A DNA stretch of 23,116 nt from JBFLXN01 sp040755715 [NCBI: Candidatus Edwardsbacteria bacterium] (GTDB lineage: Bacteria > Edwardsbacteria > AC1 > JBFLXN01), in contig JBFLXN010000026.1 of NCBI GenBank assembly GCA_040755715.1, positions 1 through 23,116 on the forward strand. Direction: 5' to 3'. The notes under the pieces were generated by a model. That model saw only the letters and a program-made list of their open reading frames with translations. It was not told the DNA's origin and ran no database searches. This document shows, one piece after another, positions 1 to 6,377 of the stretch. The position numbers and the translations under genes are program-made. Position 1 is the stretch's first letter. The number at the start of each line of letters is the position of its first letter.

Positions 1-11
1 AATTGTGCCAT
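1..11 (-). CDS. 5' end of an unidentified gene running out of the window
   Basis: Only the start codon and the next two codons (Met-Ala-Gln) lie inside the window, so the product cannot be named. The call rests on a textbook Shine-Dalgarno sequence, AAAGGAGGT, on the minus strand eight bases before ATG. The gene lies downstream of gatC on the same strand; gatA is a common neighbour there, but nothing visible identifies it. The ribosome-binding site and the A of the ATG sit inside a strong hairpin, described separately. Confidence 0.5.
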
Positions 12-43
12 AATTTAGTACCTCCTTTTTGAGGTCTAAATTA
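9..43 (-). promoter_or_regulatory. Hairpin burying a Shine-Dalgarno site and start codon
   Basis: On the minus strand TAATTTAGACCTC (43 to 31) is followed by a six-base loop and then GAGGT-A-CTAAATTA (24 to 11). That gives 13 base pairs with one bulged A. The 3' arm contains most of the AAAGGAGGT ribosome-binding site and ends in the A of the ATG. In the mRNA this would hide the initiation region. No T-run follows on either strand, so it does not look like a terminator. Translational control is an inference from the geometry. Confidence 0.55.
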
Positions 44-66
44 CAGCAAATATCTCTCTCTTTGCA

Positions 67-119
67 AGTCCACTTTTAATCTTTAAATGCCATAAAAACA
101 GTCCACTTTTAATTTTTAA
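67..119. repeat. Pair of 20-bp direct repeats
   Basis: AGTCCACTTTTAATCTTTAA at 67-86 recurs at 100-119 with a single change (C to T), 33 bp apart start to start. There are only two copies with unlike flanks, so this is not a CRISPR array. It may be debris of mobile-element ends or a lineage-specific intergenic repeat; function unknown. Confidence 0.6.
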
Positions 120-164
120 TTGACAGGGGAAAAATCTTACCACGGAAGCCCGGAATAATGAATA

Positions 165-255
165 TGAAACAAATTGAAATTAGTAGAGACATGTTGAAAT
201 TTATTGTTTTTTGCAACTAATTTCCATCTATTTCTATGAATTTCCGATAATTTCT
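165..255. repeat. Inverted array of 10-bp GAAAT repeats, element 1
   Basis: The left arm (165-206) is four 10-bp units of the form TGAAAnnnnn. The right arm (214-255) is the same array in reverse complement, seen as units of ATTTCnnnnn. The two 42-bp arms match imperfectly, roughly seven bases in ten, around a 7-bp spacer. Runs of A or T recur every 10 bp, close to one helical turn. The array lies just beyond the gatC stop codon. A second array with the same design is at 19991-20167. GC-rich sequence (CACGGAAG at 141, TTCCG at 260 and 276) flanks it on both sides. Confidence 0.7.
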
Positions 256-292
256 GCGCTTCCGTTCCCCCGTGTTTCCGTAGTATAATTTC

Positions 293-733
293 CTATGCCA
301 TCAAGGAAAAAAGAAAACTCTTAAGAACTTTTGGCACACGAAAATATCCTCGCTCCTTTTGAGGAGCATTGAATAAGGCAGATTCCTGAGAAAGAGAATC
401 TTTCACTTCATCTTCTCGCAAAACATTTTTCCCTTCCAACCTGTCCGCCGTGTTTGCCTGCCCCTCCCTGCCCTTTTGTCTCGCCCGTAGGTCTACGACC
501 GAGGGCTCTACTTCCTGAGACAACAGCCAGGGTGTTTCGCATTCGGAGACAACGACCGGGGTAATGGGAGAATGCAAAAGAGGTTTAACTCCTTCAGTAG
601 AAACCTCTTTTAATTTCTCTACATATTCTAAAATCTTATTGAACTCTTCAGTAAATCTAATTAATTCTTTCTCAGTAAACTGGAGCCTTGCTAATTCCGC
701 AATATGTTTGACTTCTTCTATCGTCACCGGCAT
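293..733 (-). CDS. gatC: Aspartyl/glutamyl-tRNA amidotransferase subunit C with a repeat-derived insertion
   Basis: GatC is the small subunit of the GatCAB complex that converts misacylated Glu-tRNA(Gln) or Asp-tRNA(Asn) to the correct amide form in the cytoplasm. The N-terminal helix region (VKHIAELARL, residues 8-17), the segment KNVLREDEV (102-110) and NAP...GYFRVPKVL (122-137) are family hallmarks. GatC is normally about 95 residues; this one is 146. The excess is mainly residues about 59-100, inserted between PLLHSPI and KNVLREDEV, which are separated by only a few residues in other GatC proteins. The insert is encoded by a modular repeat shared with the neighbouring gene. There is also a short C-terminal tail (KSFLFSLMA). 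GAGGT lies seven bases before the ATG, supporting this start. The gene is probably functional because the frame is kept. Confidence 0.9.
   Translation of the reverse strand: MPVTIEEVKHIAELARLQFTEKELIRFTEEFNKILEYVEKLKEVSTEGVKPLLHSPITPVVVSECETPWLLSQEVEPSVVDLRARQKGREGQANTADRLEGKNVLREDEVKDSLSQESALFNAPQKERGYFRVPKVLKSFLFSLMA
434..562 (-). repeat. GC-rich modular repeat inserted in frame in gatC
   Basis: This stretch fills the extra loop of GatC. It contains a 23-base module (440-462, minus strand beginning GGCAGGCAAACACGG) that recurs at 1602-1624 with one mismatch. It also has a module CCCTCGGTCGTAGACC (490-505, minus strand) that recurs at 20057-20072 on the plus strand with one mismatch. A third module, plus-strand GAGACAACAGCCAGGGTG at 517-534, recurs in diverged form at 546-562 and again at 1643-1659. 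The reading frame stays open throughout. Confidence 0.75.
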
Positions 734-755
734 AAGAATTACCTCGCTTGTATAA

Positions 756-810
756 TTATTGGGATATTGATTATTATTTGGTTATTGAGATTTGGTGATT
801 GGTTATTTTT
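756..810. repeat. Low-complexity TTGGTTATT-type tract between two genes
   Basis: The gap between the LPP20-like gene and gatC is filled by a T/G-rich tract of loosely repeated words (TTATTTGG, TTATTGAG, TTTGGTGA, TTGGTTATT). The unit is about 8-9 bp and degenerate. It stops almost exactly at the stop codon of the upstream gene (816-818), so the genes are packed around it. Confidence 0.45.
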
Positions 811-815
811 TCGTA

Positions 816-1736
816 TTACCGCATCTTTATTTTTGAAAGTGGCAATTCTAAGATTACTTCTGCCCCGCCATCAGACAATTCGTGAATTTCCCTAACCCTT
901 GCTCCAGGCACCAAAGCTTTTTGTCTTTTCTCATCAATCTCACCTAAAGCTACTGCCAAATTACGCAGAGCCACAACCTTTGCAGCTCTGATAGCCATCG
1001 CTTTTTTGGCTGATTCTACCTCACTGGCTTTGGCGTAGCCTTTTCCCTTAGCCAGGAGAAAATCTCCTTCAATCCAGGCGTTTTCCGAAGTCTTAATTTG
1101 TGGAAGAACAATTTCTGATTTTGGTGTAAATTCAATTTTTACCTCATTGATATAGAAGATTTCATCTGTTAGATAAGGAATTCCTCCTTCAGCAAAGAAA
1201 AGAATTTTTACCTTTTTCCCCGGACCCAAAAAATCAATTTGACCATCTCCTGAAGAAGTAAACATTTTTCTCGGCTGACTTGAATGCCAATTATTTCCAG
1301 TGGAAGTGCTCTCCCATTTGCGCCAGTGTTTGTCAAGGTGTTTATTTCTGATGGCTTCATTGTCCTGGCGGGTGCCGTAGTTATAAATATAAATATCCAT
1401 CTGCTTATTGCGAGAATTCACGAAATCAACGCTGATAGAAAATTCTTCAATTTTGTCTGAAAGAGAAAATTCGTAGATGGCGCAACCGAACCTCAGACCA
1501 CTGTAAAGTCTAGCCCCTCCGGCGAAATAGCGCTGGTCTCTTACAATATTGACTGAGCCTGAAACAAATTCAGCGCCTTTAAGAACCAAGACTTCTACGG
1601 ACCTGTCTGCCGTGTTTGCCTGCCCATAGGCTTCGCTTCTCGGAGCAACGGCCAGGGTGGCGGAATTTGACTGAAATCCCAATACACTCAAGGCTATTGG
1701 CAAAAGAGTCAATCTCAAAAAAGATGCACTTGTCAT
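816..1736 (-). CDS. Secreted protein with LPP20-like C-terminal domain
   Basis: A 306-residue protein with an apparent signal peptide (residues 1 to about 26, hydrophobic core LTLLPIALSVLGF) and no later membrane segment, so probably periplasmic or envelope-associated. Residues about 221-303 (EGDFLLAKGKGYA, then AIRAAKVVALRNLAVAL) resemble the LPP20-type lipoprotein domain, in which an alanine-rich helix precedes a short beta region. No lipobox cysteine is seen. The middle region (46-210) has a beta-rich, tryptophan-containing look, perhaps a carbohydrate-binding fold, but I cannot assign it. Residues about 26-45 come from a repeat also present in gatC and share its peptide GQANTADR; they follow directly on the likely signal cleavage site. 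AAAGGAG seven bases before the ATG supports the start. The molecular role is unknown. Confidence 0.75.
   Translation of the reverse strand: MTSASFLRLTLLPIALSVLGFQSNSATLAVAPRSEAYGQANTADRSVEVLVLKGAEFVSGSVNIVRDQRYFAGGARLYSGLRFGCAIYEFSLSDKIEEFSISVDFVNSRNKQMDIYIYNYGTRQDNEAIRNKHLDKHWRKWESTSTGNNWHSSQPRKMFTSSGDGQIDFLGPGKKVKILFFAEGGIPYLTDEIFYINEVKIEFTPKSEIVLPQIKTSENAWIEGDFLLAKGKGYAKASEVESAKKAMAIRAAKVVALRNLAVALGEIDEKRQKALVPGARVREIHELSDGGAEVILELPLSKIKMR
1602..1660 (-). repeat. GC-rich modular repeat inserted in frame after the signal peptide
   Basis: The 23-base module at 1602-1624 matches 440-462 with one substitution. The module at 1643-1659 (plus strand GGAGCAACGGCCAGGGTG) matches those at 517-534 and 546-562 in diverged form. 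Both copies of the 23-base module are read in the same frame and give the peptide GQANTADR in two unrelated proteins. The stretch between the modules differs in length and sequence from the gatC copy, so the element is mosaic. Confidence 0.75.
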
Positions 1737-1787
1737 TCTATTTCTCCTTTTTTTAATTGTCTATCTAAAGATGGACGCCACAACTAC

Positions 1788-1815
1788 TTGATTTTGCTTG
1801 TATATTTGTGATAAA
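1788..1815 (+). promoter_or_regulatory. Possible promoter for rlmN
   Basis: TTGATT (1788-1793) is followed after 16 bases by GATAAA (1810-1815), each matching four of six bases of the sigma-70 boxes as I align them. It is the only plausible pair upstream of the sole plus-strand gene. This is weak evidence in AT-rich DNA. Confidence 0.3.
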
Positions 1816-1822
1816 ATTATGA

Positions 1823-1856
1823 AAGATACAGATGCAAACAGATTCATACAGATGTT
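1823..1856 (+). repeat. 10-bp ACAGAT repeat tract upstream of rlmN
   Basis: The words GATACA, GATGCAAACA, GATTCATACA, GATG recur at exact 10-bp steps. The tract lies in the rlmN leader, directly before a TTG that could be mistaken for the start codon. A similar tract (CACAGAT twice, 10 bp apart) is found upstream of ptsH at 5101-5125. Confidence 0.5.
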
Positions 1857-1883
1857 ACCTTGAGTGAAGCAAAGGGTCCCATA

Positions 1884-2918
1884 ATGAACAAAAAGAAACT
1901 CGATTTAAAGGGTTTTTCCCTTTCGGAACTAAATGACTTTGTTGTTTCATTAGGAGAGAAACCTTACCGGGCGAAACAGCTCTCTACCTGGATTTACAAA
2001 TACGGTTGTAACGATTTCTCCTCAATGACTAATTTCTCGCAATCCTTTAGAGAAAAACTCTGCTCTCAGGCAGAGATTAGTTCTTTAAATCTTGCCAAGG
2101 CTCTTGAATCTTCTGATGGCACAGAAAAATTTCTTTTCCAGTTATCCGATGGTAAGAAAATTGAGTCTGTTCTCATTCCAGAAAAGCGCCGTATTACTCT
2201 TTGTCTATCAACACAGGTTGGTTGTCCTTTGGGTTGTCTTTTTTGCGCTACCGCAAAGATGGGTTTTACTCGCAATCTTTCCACTGGAGAAATCTTAGAC
2301 CAGATAATCAAAGTCCAAAGTCAAAAAGGACCTTTAACCAATCTTGTTCTAATGGGCATGGGCGAACCATTATTAAATTATGAAGCCACCATGAAAGCTG
2401 TTAGGATTATCAACAGGGTAGAAGGATTTCAAATGGGGGCCAGAAAAATCACTGTTTCCACAGCTGGGATTATTCCCAGCATTGAGAGACTTAGCGAAGA
2501 AAAACTTCAGATAAAATTAGCCGTTTCACTCAATGCTACTGTTGATACTGTGCGTAATTATTTAATGCCGATTAACAAAAAATATCCATTAAGAGTTCTC
2601 TTATCAGCCATTAGAAATTTTGTCAAAATAACAAAAAAACGGATTACTTTTGAATATATACTTATATCTGACATAAATGATTCACTGAAAGATGCCGAAC
2701 GATTGTCAAAAATCGCGCAAGAAATTCCTTGTAAGATTAATCTTATTCCCTTGAATCCTTTCCCTAACAGCTTTCTTAAACCTCCCACACTAAAAAAAAT
2801 CTTGCAGTTTCGCGACTATTTGTATCCCCGGACTCCTGCCGTCACTCTCAGAATCAGCAGGGGGCAAGATATTCTAGCTGCCTGTGGACAGTTAGGATTA
2901 CTCCATCAACCGCTCTAA
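1884..2918 (+). CDS. rlmN: Dual-specificity 23S rRNA / tRNA adenine-C2 methyltransferase
   Basis: RlmN is a radical-SAM enzyme that methylates C2 of A2503 in 23S rRNA and of A37 in some tRNAs. The radical-SAM cluster motif C-x3-C-x2-C is CPLGCLFC (cysteines 114, 118, 121 from this start), followed by GMGEPLLNY. The conserved C-terminal RGQDILAACGQL carries the second catalytic cysteine (334). The length, 344 residues, is normal. I prefer ATG 1884 over an in-frame TTG at 1860: AAAGGG lies seven bases upstream of the ATG, the family usually starts just before this region, and the extra residues are encoded by leader sequence next to a repeat tract. It is the only plus-strand gene here and ends tail-to-tail with the UVR-motif gene, overlapping it by 21 bp. 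Confidence 0.95.
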   Translation: MNKKKLDLKGFSLSELNDFVVSLGEKPYRAKQLSTWIYKYGCNDFSSMTNFSQSFREKLCSQAEISSLNLAKALESSDGTEKFLFQLSDGKKIESVLIPEKRRITLCLSTQVGCPLGCLFCATAKMGFTRNLSTGEILDQIIKVQSQKGPLTNLVLMGMGEPLLNYEATMKAVRIINRVEGFQMGARKITVSTAGIIPSIERLSEEKLQIKLAVSLNATVDTVRNYLMPINKKYPLRVLLSAIRNFVKITKKRITFEYILISDINDSLKDAERLSKIAQEIPCKINLIPLNPFPNSFLKPPTLKKILQFRDYLYPRTPAVTLRISRGQDILAACGQLGLLHQPL

Positions 2919-3077
2919 AAGCTCCTCTTGCTTTTTAGCCAATCTTTTCGCTTCAAGATAATCTTTCACTTCAATGGCTTTTCTCATCTTCTTATCAAGC
3001 AGTTTAATCTGTTGGGCGAGAGAAGGTGGAATCCTATTTTCTTTTCCCTTACCCACTTCTTTTTTCTTTGGTTTCAA
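2898..3077 (-). CDS. Small UVR-motif protein (59 residues, TTG start)
   Basis: A short lysine-rich protein whose last half (IKLLDKKMRKAIEVKDYLEAKRLAKK split as residues about 24-49, then QEELLERLME) fits the UVR motif. That is the helical hairpin through which UvrB and UvrC interact and which also occurs in McsA-like proteins. There is no cysteine, so no zinc site. The start is TTG at 3077, chosen because GAGGGGG lies six bases before it and the ptsI stop codon is only 12 bp upstream; the first internal ATG would cut into the motif. It is probably co-transcribed with ptsH and ptsI, and its last 21 bp overlap the 3' end of rlmN on the other strand. The partner is unknown. It was found by hand because it is short and lacks an ATG. 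Confidence 0.7.
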   Translation of the reverse strand: MKPKKKEVGKGKENRIPPSLAQQIKLLDKKMRKAIEVKDYLEAKRLAKKQEELLERLME

Positions 3078-3089
3078 CTTTTTCCCCCT

Positions 3090-4826
3090 CTATTTTTCAA
3101 AAATAATTTTTATTGCTTTTTCTTGTATTCTTTCGCCCACATATTCTTTAATTTCGGCAGCCAAAGTAAGACTCAACACTTTTTCACTGATTTCTCTGGC
3201 TTCCTCTAAAGTGAAGGAACGAATAATTCGTTTTGTTTCTGGCACCGCCAGAGGACTCATACTTAACTCGTCAATCCCAAAACCTAAAAGTATCGGAATA
3301 ACCAATGGCTCTGCCGACATCTCACCGCATAATCCTACCCAGATTTGATGCTGATGACCAATATCAATTACTTCTTTGATGAGACGCAAAACTGCCGGAT
3401 GAAGATGTTCATAAAGATAAGCCACTCGCTCATTCGCCCGGTCCACCGCTAGGACATACTGGGTAAGGTCGTTAGAGCCGATGCTAAAAAAATCAACTTC
3501 TTTTGCCAAATCTGCAGCACAAAGGGCCGCCGCAGGTGTTTCTATCATAATTCCGACAGGGCATTGAGAATCAAACTCAATGTCTCTTCGTTGCAAGTCC
3601 ATTCTTACTTCAGCAATAATTTCCTTAGCCCTTTTAACCTCGGTCAAATCAGAAATCATTGGCAACATAATTTTTACATTGCCCAGAGTGCTAGCTTTTA
3701 GGATTGCCCGTAATTGCGTTTTAAAAATCTCTGGTTGGGCTAAACAAAAGCGGATAGCCCTCCAACCTAAGAAAGGATTGATCTCATGATATTCATTCTG
3801 ACCAATTCCAAGCTTATCGCCACCTAAATCAAATGTTCTAATAATCACATCTTCCGGAGCAATCTTTTCTGCTACCATTTTATAAATTTTATATTGTTCT
3901 TCTTCATTTGGTAAAGAATGGTAAGTCAGATAGAGAAACTCAGTCCGAAATAGACCAATCCCCTTTGCCCCATGTGAGATTACTGATTCTACTTCCTCCG
4001 GCAATTCAATATTCGCCGCTACTTCTACTTCATATTCATCAAGAGTAACTGCTGGTAATTCTTTCAGTTCTTGATTTTCCTTAAGAAATTCTAAATACTC
4101 TTTTTGTCTGCGGCGATAATCTTCTAGCTCTTTTTCTTTAGGATTGACCATCACTATTCCCTTATTGCCATCTACCACCATTAAGTCACCAGACTTTACC
4201 AATTTGGAAATCTCTGGGATTCCCACTACTGCTGGAATTTCCAAAGAGCGAGCCATAATGGCTGTATGAGAAGTTCTCCCTCCAATTTCTGTGGCAAAAC
4301 CTTTCACTTTTTCTCTTGGTAATTGGGCAGTCTCGGAGGGAGAAAGTTCGTGGGCAACCACAATGGATTCTTCGTCAATTTCACGCAGGCTTTTGGGTGC
4401 TTTATGCCCCACTAGATGTGAAATAACTCTTTTCACTACATCTTTAATATCAGTGATTCTTTCCTTTAAGTAAAGATTCTCAGATTTACTCAAAGAATTT
4501 ATTACTTTTTTAGTTACTTCGGTAAAAATAAAAGCGGCATTTTTTCTCTCTTGCTTAATTTTTTTAACAGTCTCAGCCATCACCTGTGAATCATCCAAGA
4601 ATAGAATCTGTGGTTCCAAAAATGAGTCGGAAATTTTTTCTTGAAATTTTATTTCTGACAATTCTTCTTTGCTCAATTTTAGAGCCTGATGCAATTTTTC
4701 AATTTCTCGGGAAATTTCTGCCGGAGCAATTTCTTCTTCAGAAATTTTAAAATCTTCCTTAGGAAGAAAGAAAACTCTACCAATGGCGATACCTGGTGAA
4801 ACCGCAATTCCTTTAAGAAGATTCAT
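3090..4826 (-). CDS. ptsI: Phosphoenolpyruvate-protein phosphotransferase (PTS enzyme I)
   Basis: Enzyme I takes phosphate from phosphoenolpyruvate onto a histidine and passes it to HPr. The phospho-histidine motif is GGRTSHTAIMARS (His187). The C-terminal PEP-binding barrel shows FRTEFLY (Arg294), TFDLGGDK, the signature around SIGSNDLTQY (448-457) and the catalytic cysteine in GLCGEMS (Cys500). The length, 578 residues, is typical. No GAF domain is fused at the N-terminus, so this is EI rather than the nitrogen-PTS EI. The ATG overlaps the ptsH stop region by 4 bp, implying translational coupling. No sugar-specific enzyme II is in the window, so the system may be regulatory or served by distant EII genes. 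Confidence 0.96.
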   Translation of the reverse strand: MNLLKGIAVSPGIAIGRVFFLPKEDFKISEEEIAPAEISREIEKLHQALKLSKEELSEIKFQEKISDSFLEPQILFLDDSQVMAETVKKIKQERKNAAFIFTEVTKKVINSLSKSENLYLKERITDIKDVVKRVISHLVGHKAPKSLREIDEESIVVAHELSPSETAQLPREKVKGFATEIGGRTSHTAIMARSLEIPAVVGIPEISKLVKSGDLMVVDGNKGIVMVNPKEKELEDYRRRQKEYLEFLKENQELKELPAVTLDEYEVEVAANIELPEEVESVISHGAKGIGLFRTEFLYLTYHSLPNEEEQYKIYKMVAEKIAPEDVIIRTFDLGGDKLGIGQNEYHEINPFLGWRAIRFCLAQPEIFKTQLRAILKASTLGNVKIMLPMISDLTEVKRAKEIIAEVRMDLQRRDIEFDSQCPVGIMIETPAAALCAADLAKEVDFFSIGSNDLTQYVLAVDRANERVAYLYEHLHPAVLRLIKEVIDIGHQHQIWVGLCGEMSAEPLVIPILLGFGIDELSMSPLAVPETKRIIRSFTLEEAREISEKVLSLTLAAEIKEYVGERIQEKAIKIIFEK

Positions 4827-5089
4827 TCCTCTCCAAAACCTCCATTGACTAAAGCCACTAAATTTCCCACTGTTTCTTTCTCATCAACCCCTTCAGCCTG
4901 AATAATTAGCTCGCTACCATACTCAGCCGCCAGCATCATCACTCCCATAATGCTCTTCCCATTGACCTTTAATTCTCCTTTGCTCACCCAAACCTGAGAT
5001 TTGTGCCGTCCTGCCGTTTTGACAAATAGAGCAGCTGGTCTTGCGTGCATACCGAGTCGATTGACAATTCTTACTTTGGCTTCGGTCAT
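4823..5089 (-). CDS. ptsH: Phosphocarrier protein HPr
   Basis: HPr accepts phosphate from enzyme I on His15 and hands it to EIIA proteins. GMHARPAA (13-20) contains the active-site histidine, and GKSIMGVMML (44-53) contains Ser46, the site that HPr kinase phosphorylates in many bacteria. The length of 88 residues is standard. Keeping Ser46 with the surrounding SIMGV motif suggests, but does not prove, that an HPr kinase exists elsewhere in the genome. It overlaps ptsI by 4 bp. No strong ribosome-binding site precedes the ATG, and a 10-bp ACAGAT repeat tract lies just upstream. Confidence 0.95.
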   Translation of the reverse strand: MTEAKVRIVNRLGMHARPAALFVKTAGRHKSQVWVSKGELKVNGKSIMGVMMLAAEYGSELIIQAEGVDEKETVGNLVALVNGGFGEE

Positions 5090-5100
5090 TCAAGATAAGA

Positions 5101-5125
5101 AACCACAGATACACACAGATAAAAC
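5101..5125 (+). repeat. 10-bp ACAGAT repeat tract between ptsH and the ligase gene
   Basis: AACCACAGAT and ACACACAGAT follow each other at a 10-bp step, continuing loosely into AAAACAAAGG. It is the same type of word as the tract at 1823-1856 before rlmN. It fills most of the short gap between the 3' end of the WaaL-like gene and ptsH. Confidence 0.45.
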
Positions 5126-5131
5126 AAAGGT

Positions 5132-6352
5132 TTATTTTAGGTTTATTCCTTTTCGAATAAAAATCAAACTCCCAGCAATAAACCACATAAACATAGCAAC
5201 CTCAGCATCTCCCAAATTATATTCAAACAAACCTGAGACAAGAAACCCTACTAAAGCAGAAACTCCGCCAGCAGCTAATCCTTTAAGATAGAAGGAATCC
5301 TTTGGGACCTGTTTAAAGGCAATAATCCCTTCTTTCAAAAGAATTACCCAAAGCCAAAGAAAAGCAATAGTAGCAAAAATTCCAGCAGTCGCTTGAATGT
5401 GCAAGAAATTATTGTGCGCATGACATTCCCCCCCTAAGTAGTTCTTCCTATAATTATATGTCTCATAATTGCCTATCCCCACTCCAGTTAATGGCCTATC
5501 TTTTATCATTCTCAAATTTGTCTTCCAAATATTCAATCGATTGTCAGAACGCAGGTCAAACAGTCTTCTAGATGTCCCTTTAGAAAAATAAAGAACTAAA
5601 CCAAACAGTATAACGATTAACAAAATGATGCCTATTGACTTTCCCTTTCCCTTCAACACACCTAGAGTCACAATACCACCTAGGAGTCCAATCAATGGCC
5701 CTTTTGAATATGTCCAAATAAGTGCGAGAAACATAACAAGGGAAGCGAAACAAAACAAAATCTTATCTTTTTTGACATTGGAATAAAGGAAAAACCCCAA
5801 AGAGACACATAGAGCCATAGTTATTTGTTCCGCATAGGTTAAAGTCAACGAGAATAGGCCCACTGTTCTCGAATAATCTCCTCCTAACTTGGTCAACTTA
5901 TTCAAGTCCACGCCCACAAAATGTTGGATAATTCCATAGCCAGCCATAAGAGTCATAACTATGAGAAATATAGAATATAATCTTTTTAATTCTGCTTCGC
6001 TTTCAAGGTTGTTGACCGTTAAAAAAAACACTGAAATAATCCAAAAAGTCTTCAAGTTTTTCAAACTAGACAAAAAGTCAGTAGAAAAAACGACGGAAAC
6101 TACCAAGGCAATCAAAAAAGTTATTATGGGTAAATTTAATGAATCGGCTTTTACCAGAGGTTTCGCTAAAAGAACTGAACTCACCACCCAAAAAAGAAGT
6201 GCTAACCCCAAAGATATTTGTGCTCCACTAATTGATATAGGAAGAAAAATGACAAAAGAACACAGTGCTATTTTTAGCAAAATTCGCCCTATATTCCCTG
6301 CTTGAGCCCTATTTAGAGTAAACATCATCGCCCTCTTTTCCCTTCTTGTCAT
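5132..6352 (-). CDS. O-antigen ligase / polymerase family membrane protein (WaaL-type)
   Basis: A multi-spanning inner-membrane protein of 406 residues with about eleven hydrophobic segments. Its long periplasmic loop ends in HAHNNFLHIQATAGIF (311-326), the signature of the Wzy_C/O-antigen ligase family. The conserved histidine (His311 or His313) and upstream arginines in SRRLFDLRSDNR (261-272) fit enzymes that transfer an undecaprenyl-linked glycan to an acceptor. Ligase and polymerase members are hard to tell apart by sequence. Because a separate Wzy candidate lies at 14854-16173, I favour the ligase role. The start is uncertain: ATG 6352 has GGGGGAT a few bases upstream, while ATG codons at 6328 and 6325 are also possible. 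Confidence 0.8.
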   Translation of the reverse strand: MTRREKRAMMFTLNRAQAGNIGRILLKIALCSFVIFLPISISGAQISLGLALLFWVVSSVLLAKPLVKADSLNLPIITFLIALVVSVVFSTDFLSSLKNLKTFWIISVFFLTVNNLESEAELKRLYSIFLIVMTLMAGYGIIQHFVGVDLNKLTKLGGDYSRTVGLFSLTLTYAEQITMALCVSLGFFLYSNVKKDKILFCFASLVMFLALIWTYSKGPLIGLLGGIVTLGVLKGKGKSIGIILLIVILFGLVLYFSKGTSRRLFDLRSDNRLNIWKTNLRMIKDRPLTGVGIGNYETYNYRKNYLGGECHAHNNFLHIQATAGIFATIAFLWLWVILLKEGIIAFKQVPKDSFYLKGLAAGGVSALVGFLVSGLFEYNLGDAEVAMFMWFIAGSLIFIRKGINLK

Positions 6353-6377
6353 CTATCCCCCAAAGACAGAGAAGTTT

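Larger units (their letters stand above)
12..292. other. Gene-free stretch made mostly of repeats
   Basis: Between the partial gene at the left edge and the gatC stop there is no supported coding sequence. Reading from the left it holds the hairpin leader, the pair of AGTCCACTTTT direct repeats, and the inverted 10-bp array. No tRNA or other RNA gene is recognised here. Confidence 0.6.

Noticed and set aside
9-43. Hairpin considered as a transcription terminator
   Set aside because: There is no T-run after the stem on either strand, and the arm contains a perfect ribosome-binding site before an ATG.
67-119. Two 20-bp direct repeats considered as a CRISPR remnant
   Set aside because: There are only two copies, the spacing is short, and no further repeats or cas genes are present.
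1860-1883. TTG start that would extend RlmN by eight residues
   Set aside because: No ribosome-binding site precedes it, it directly follows a repeat tract, and ATG 1884 has AAAGGG at good spacing.
2928-3348. Plus-strand open frames opposite ptsI and the UVR gene
   Set aside because: They are phenylalanine- and serine-rich shadows of lysine/glutamate-rich minus-strand genes, with no family resemblance.
4923-5186. Open frame overlapping ptsH on the same strand, beginning with an aromatic-rich peptide
   Set aside because: It is the shifted frame of ptsH plus translation of the ACAGAT repeat tract; ptsH itself is certain.
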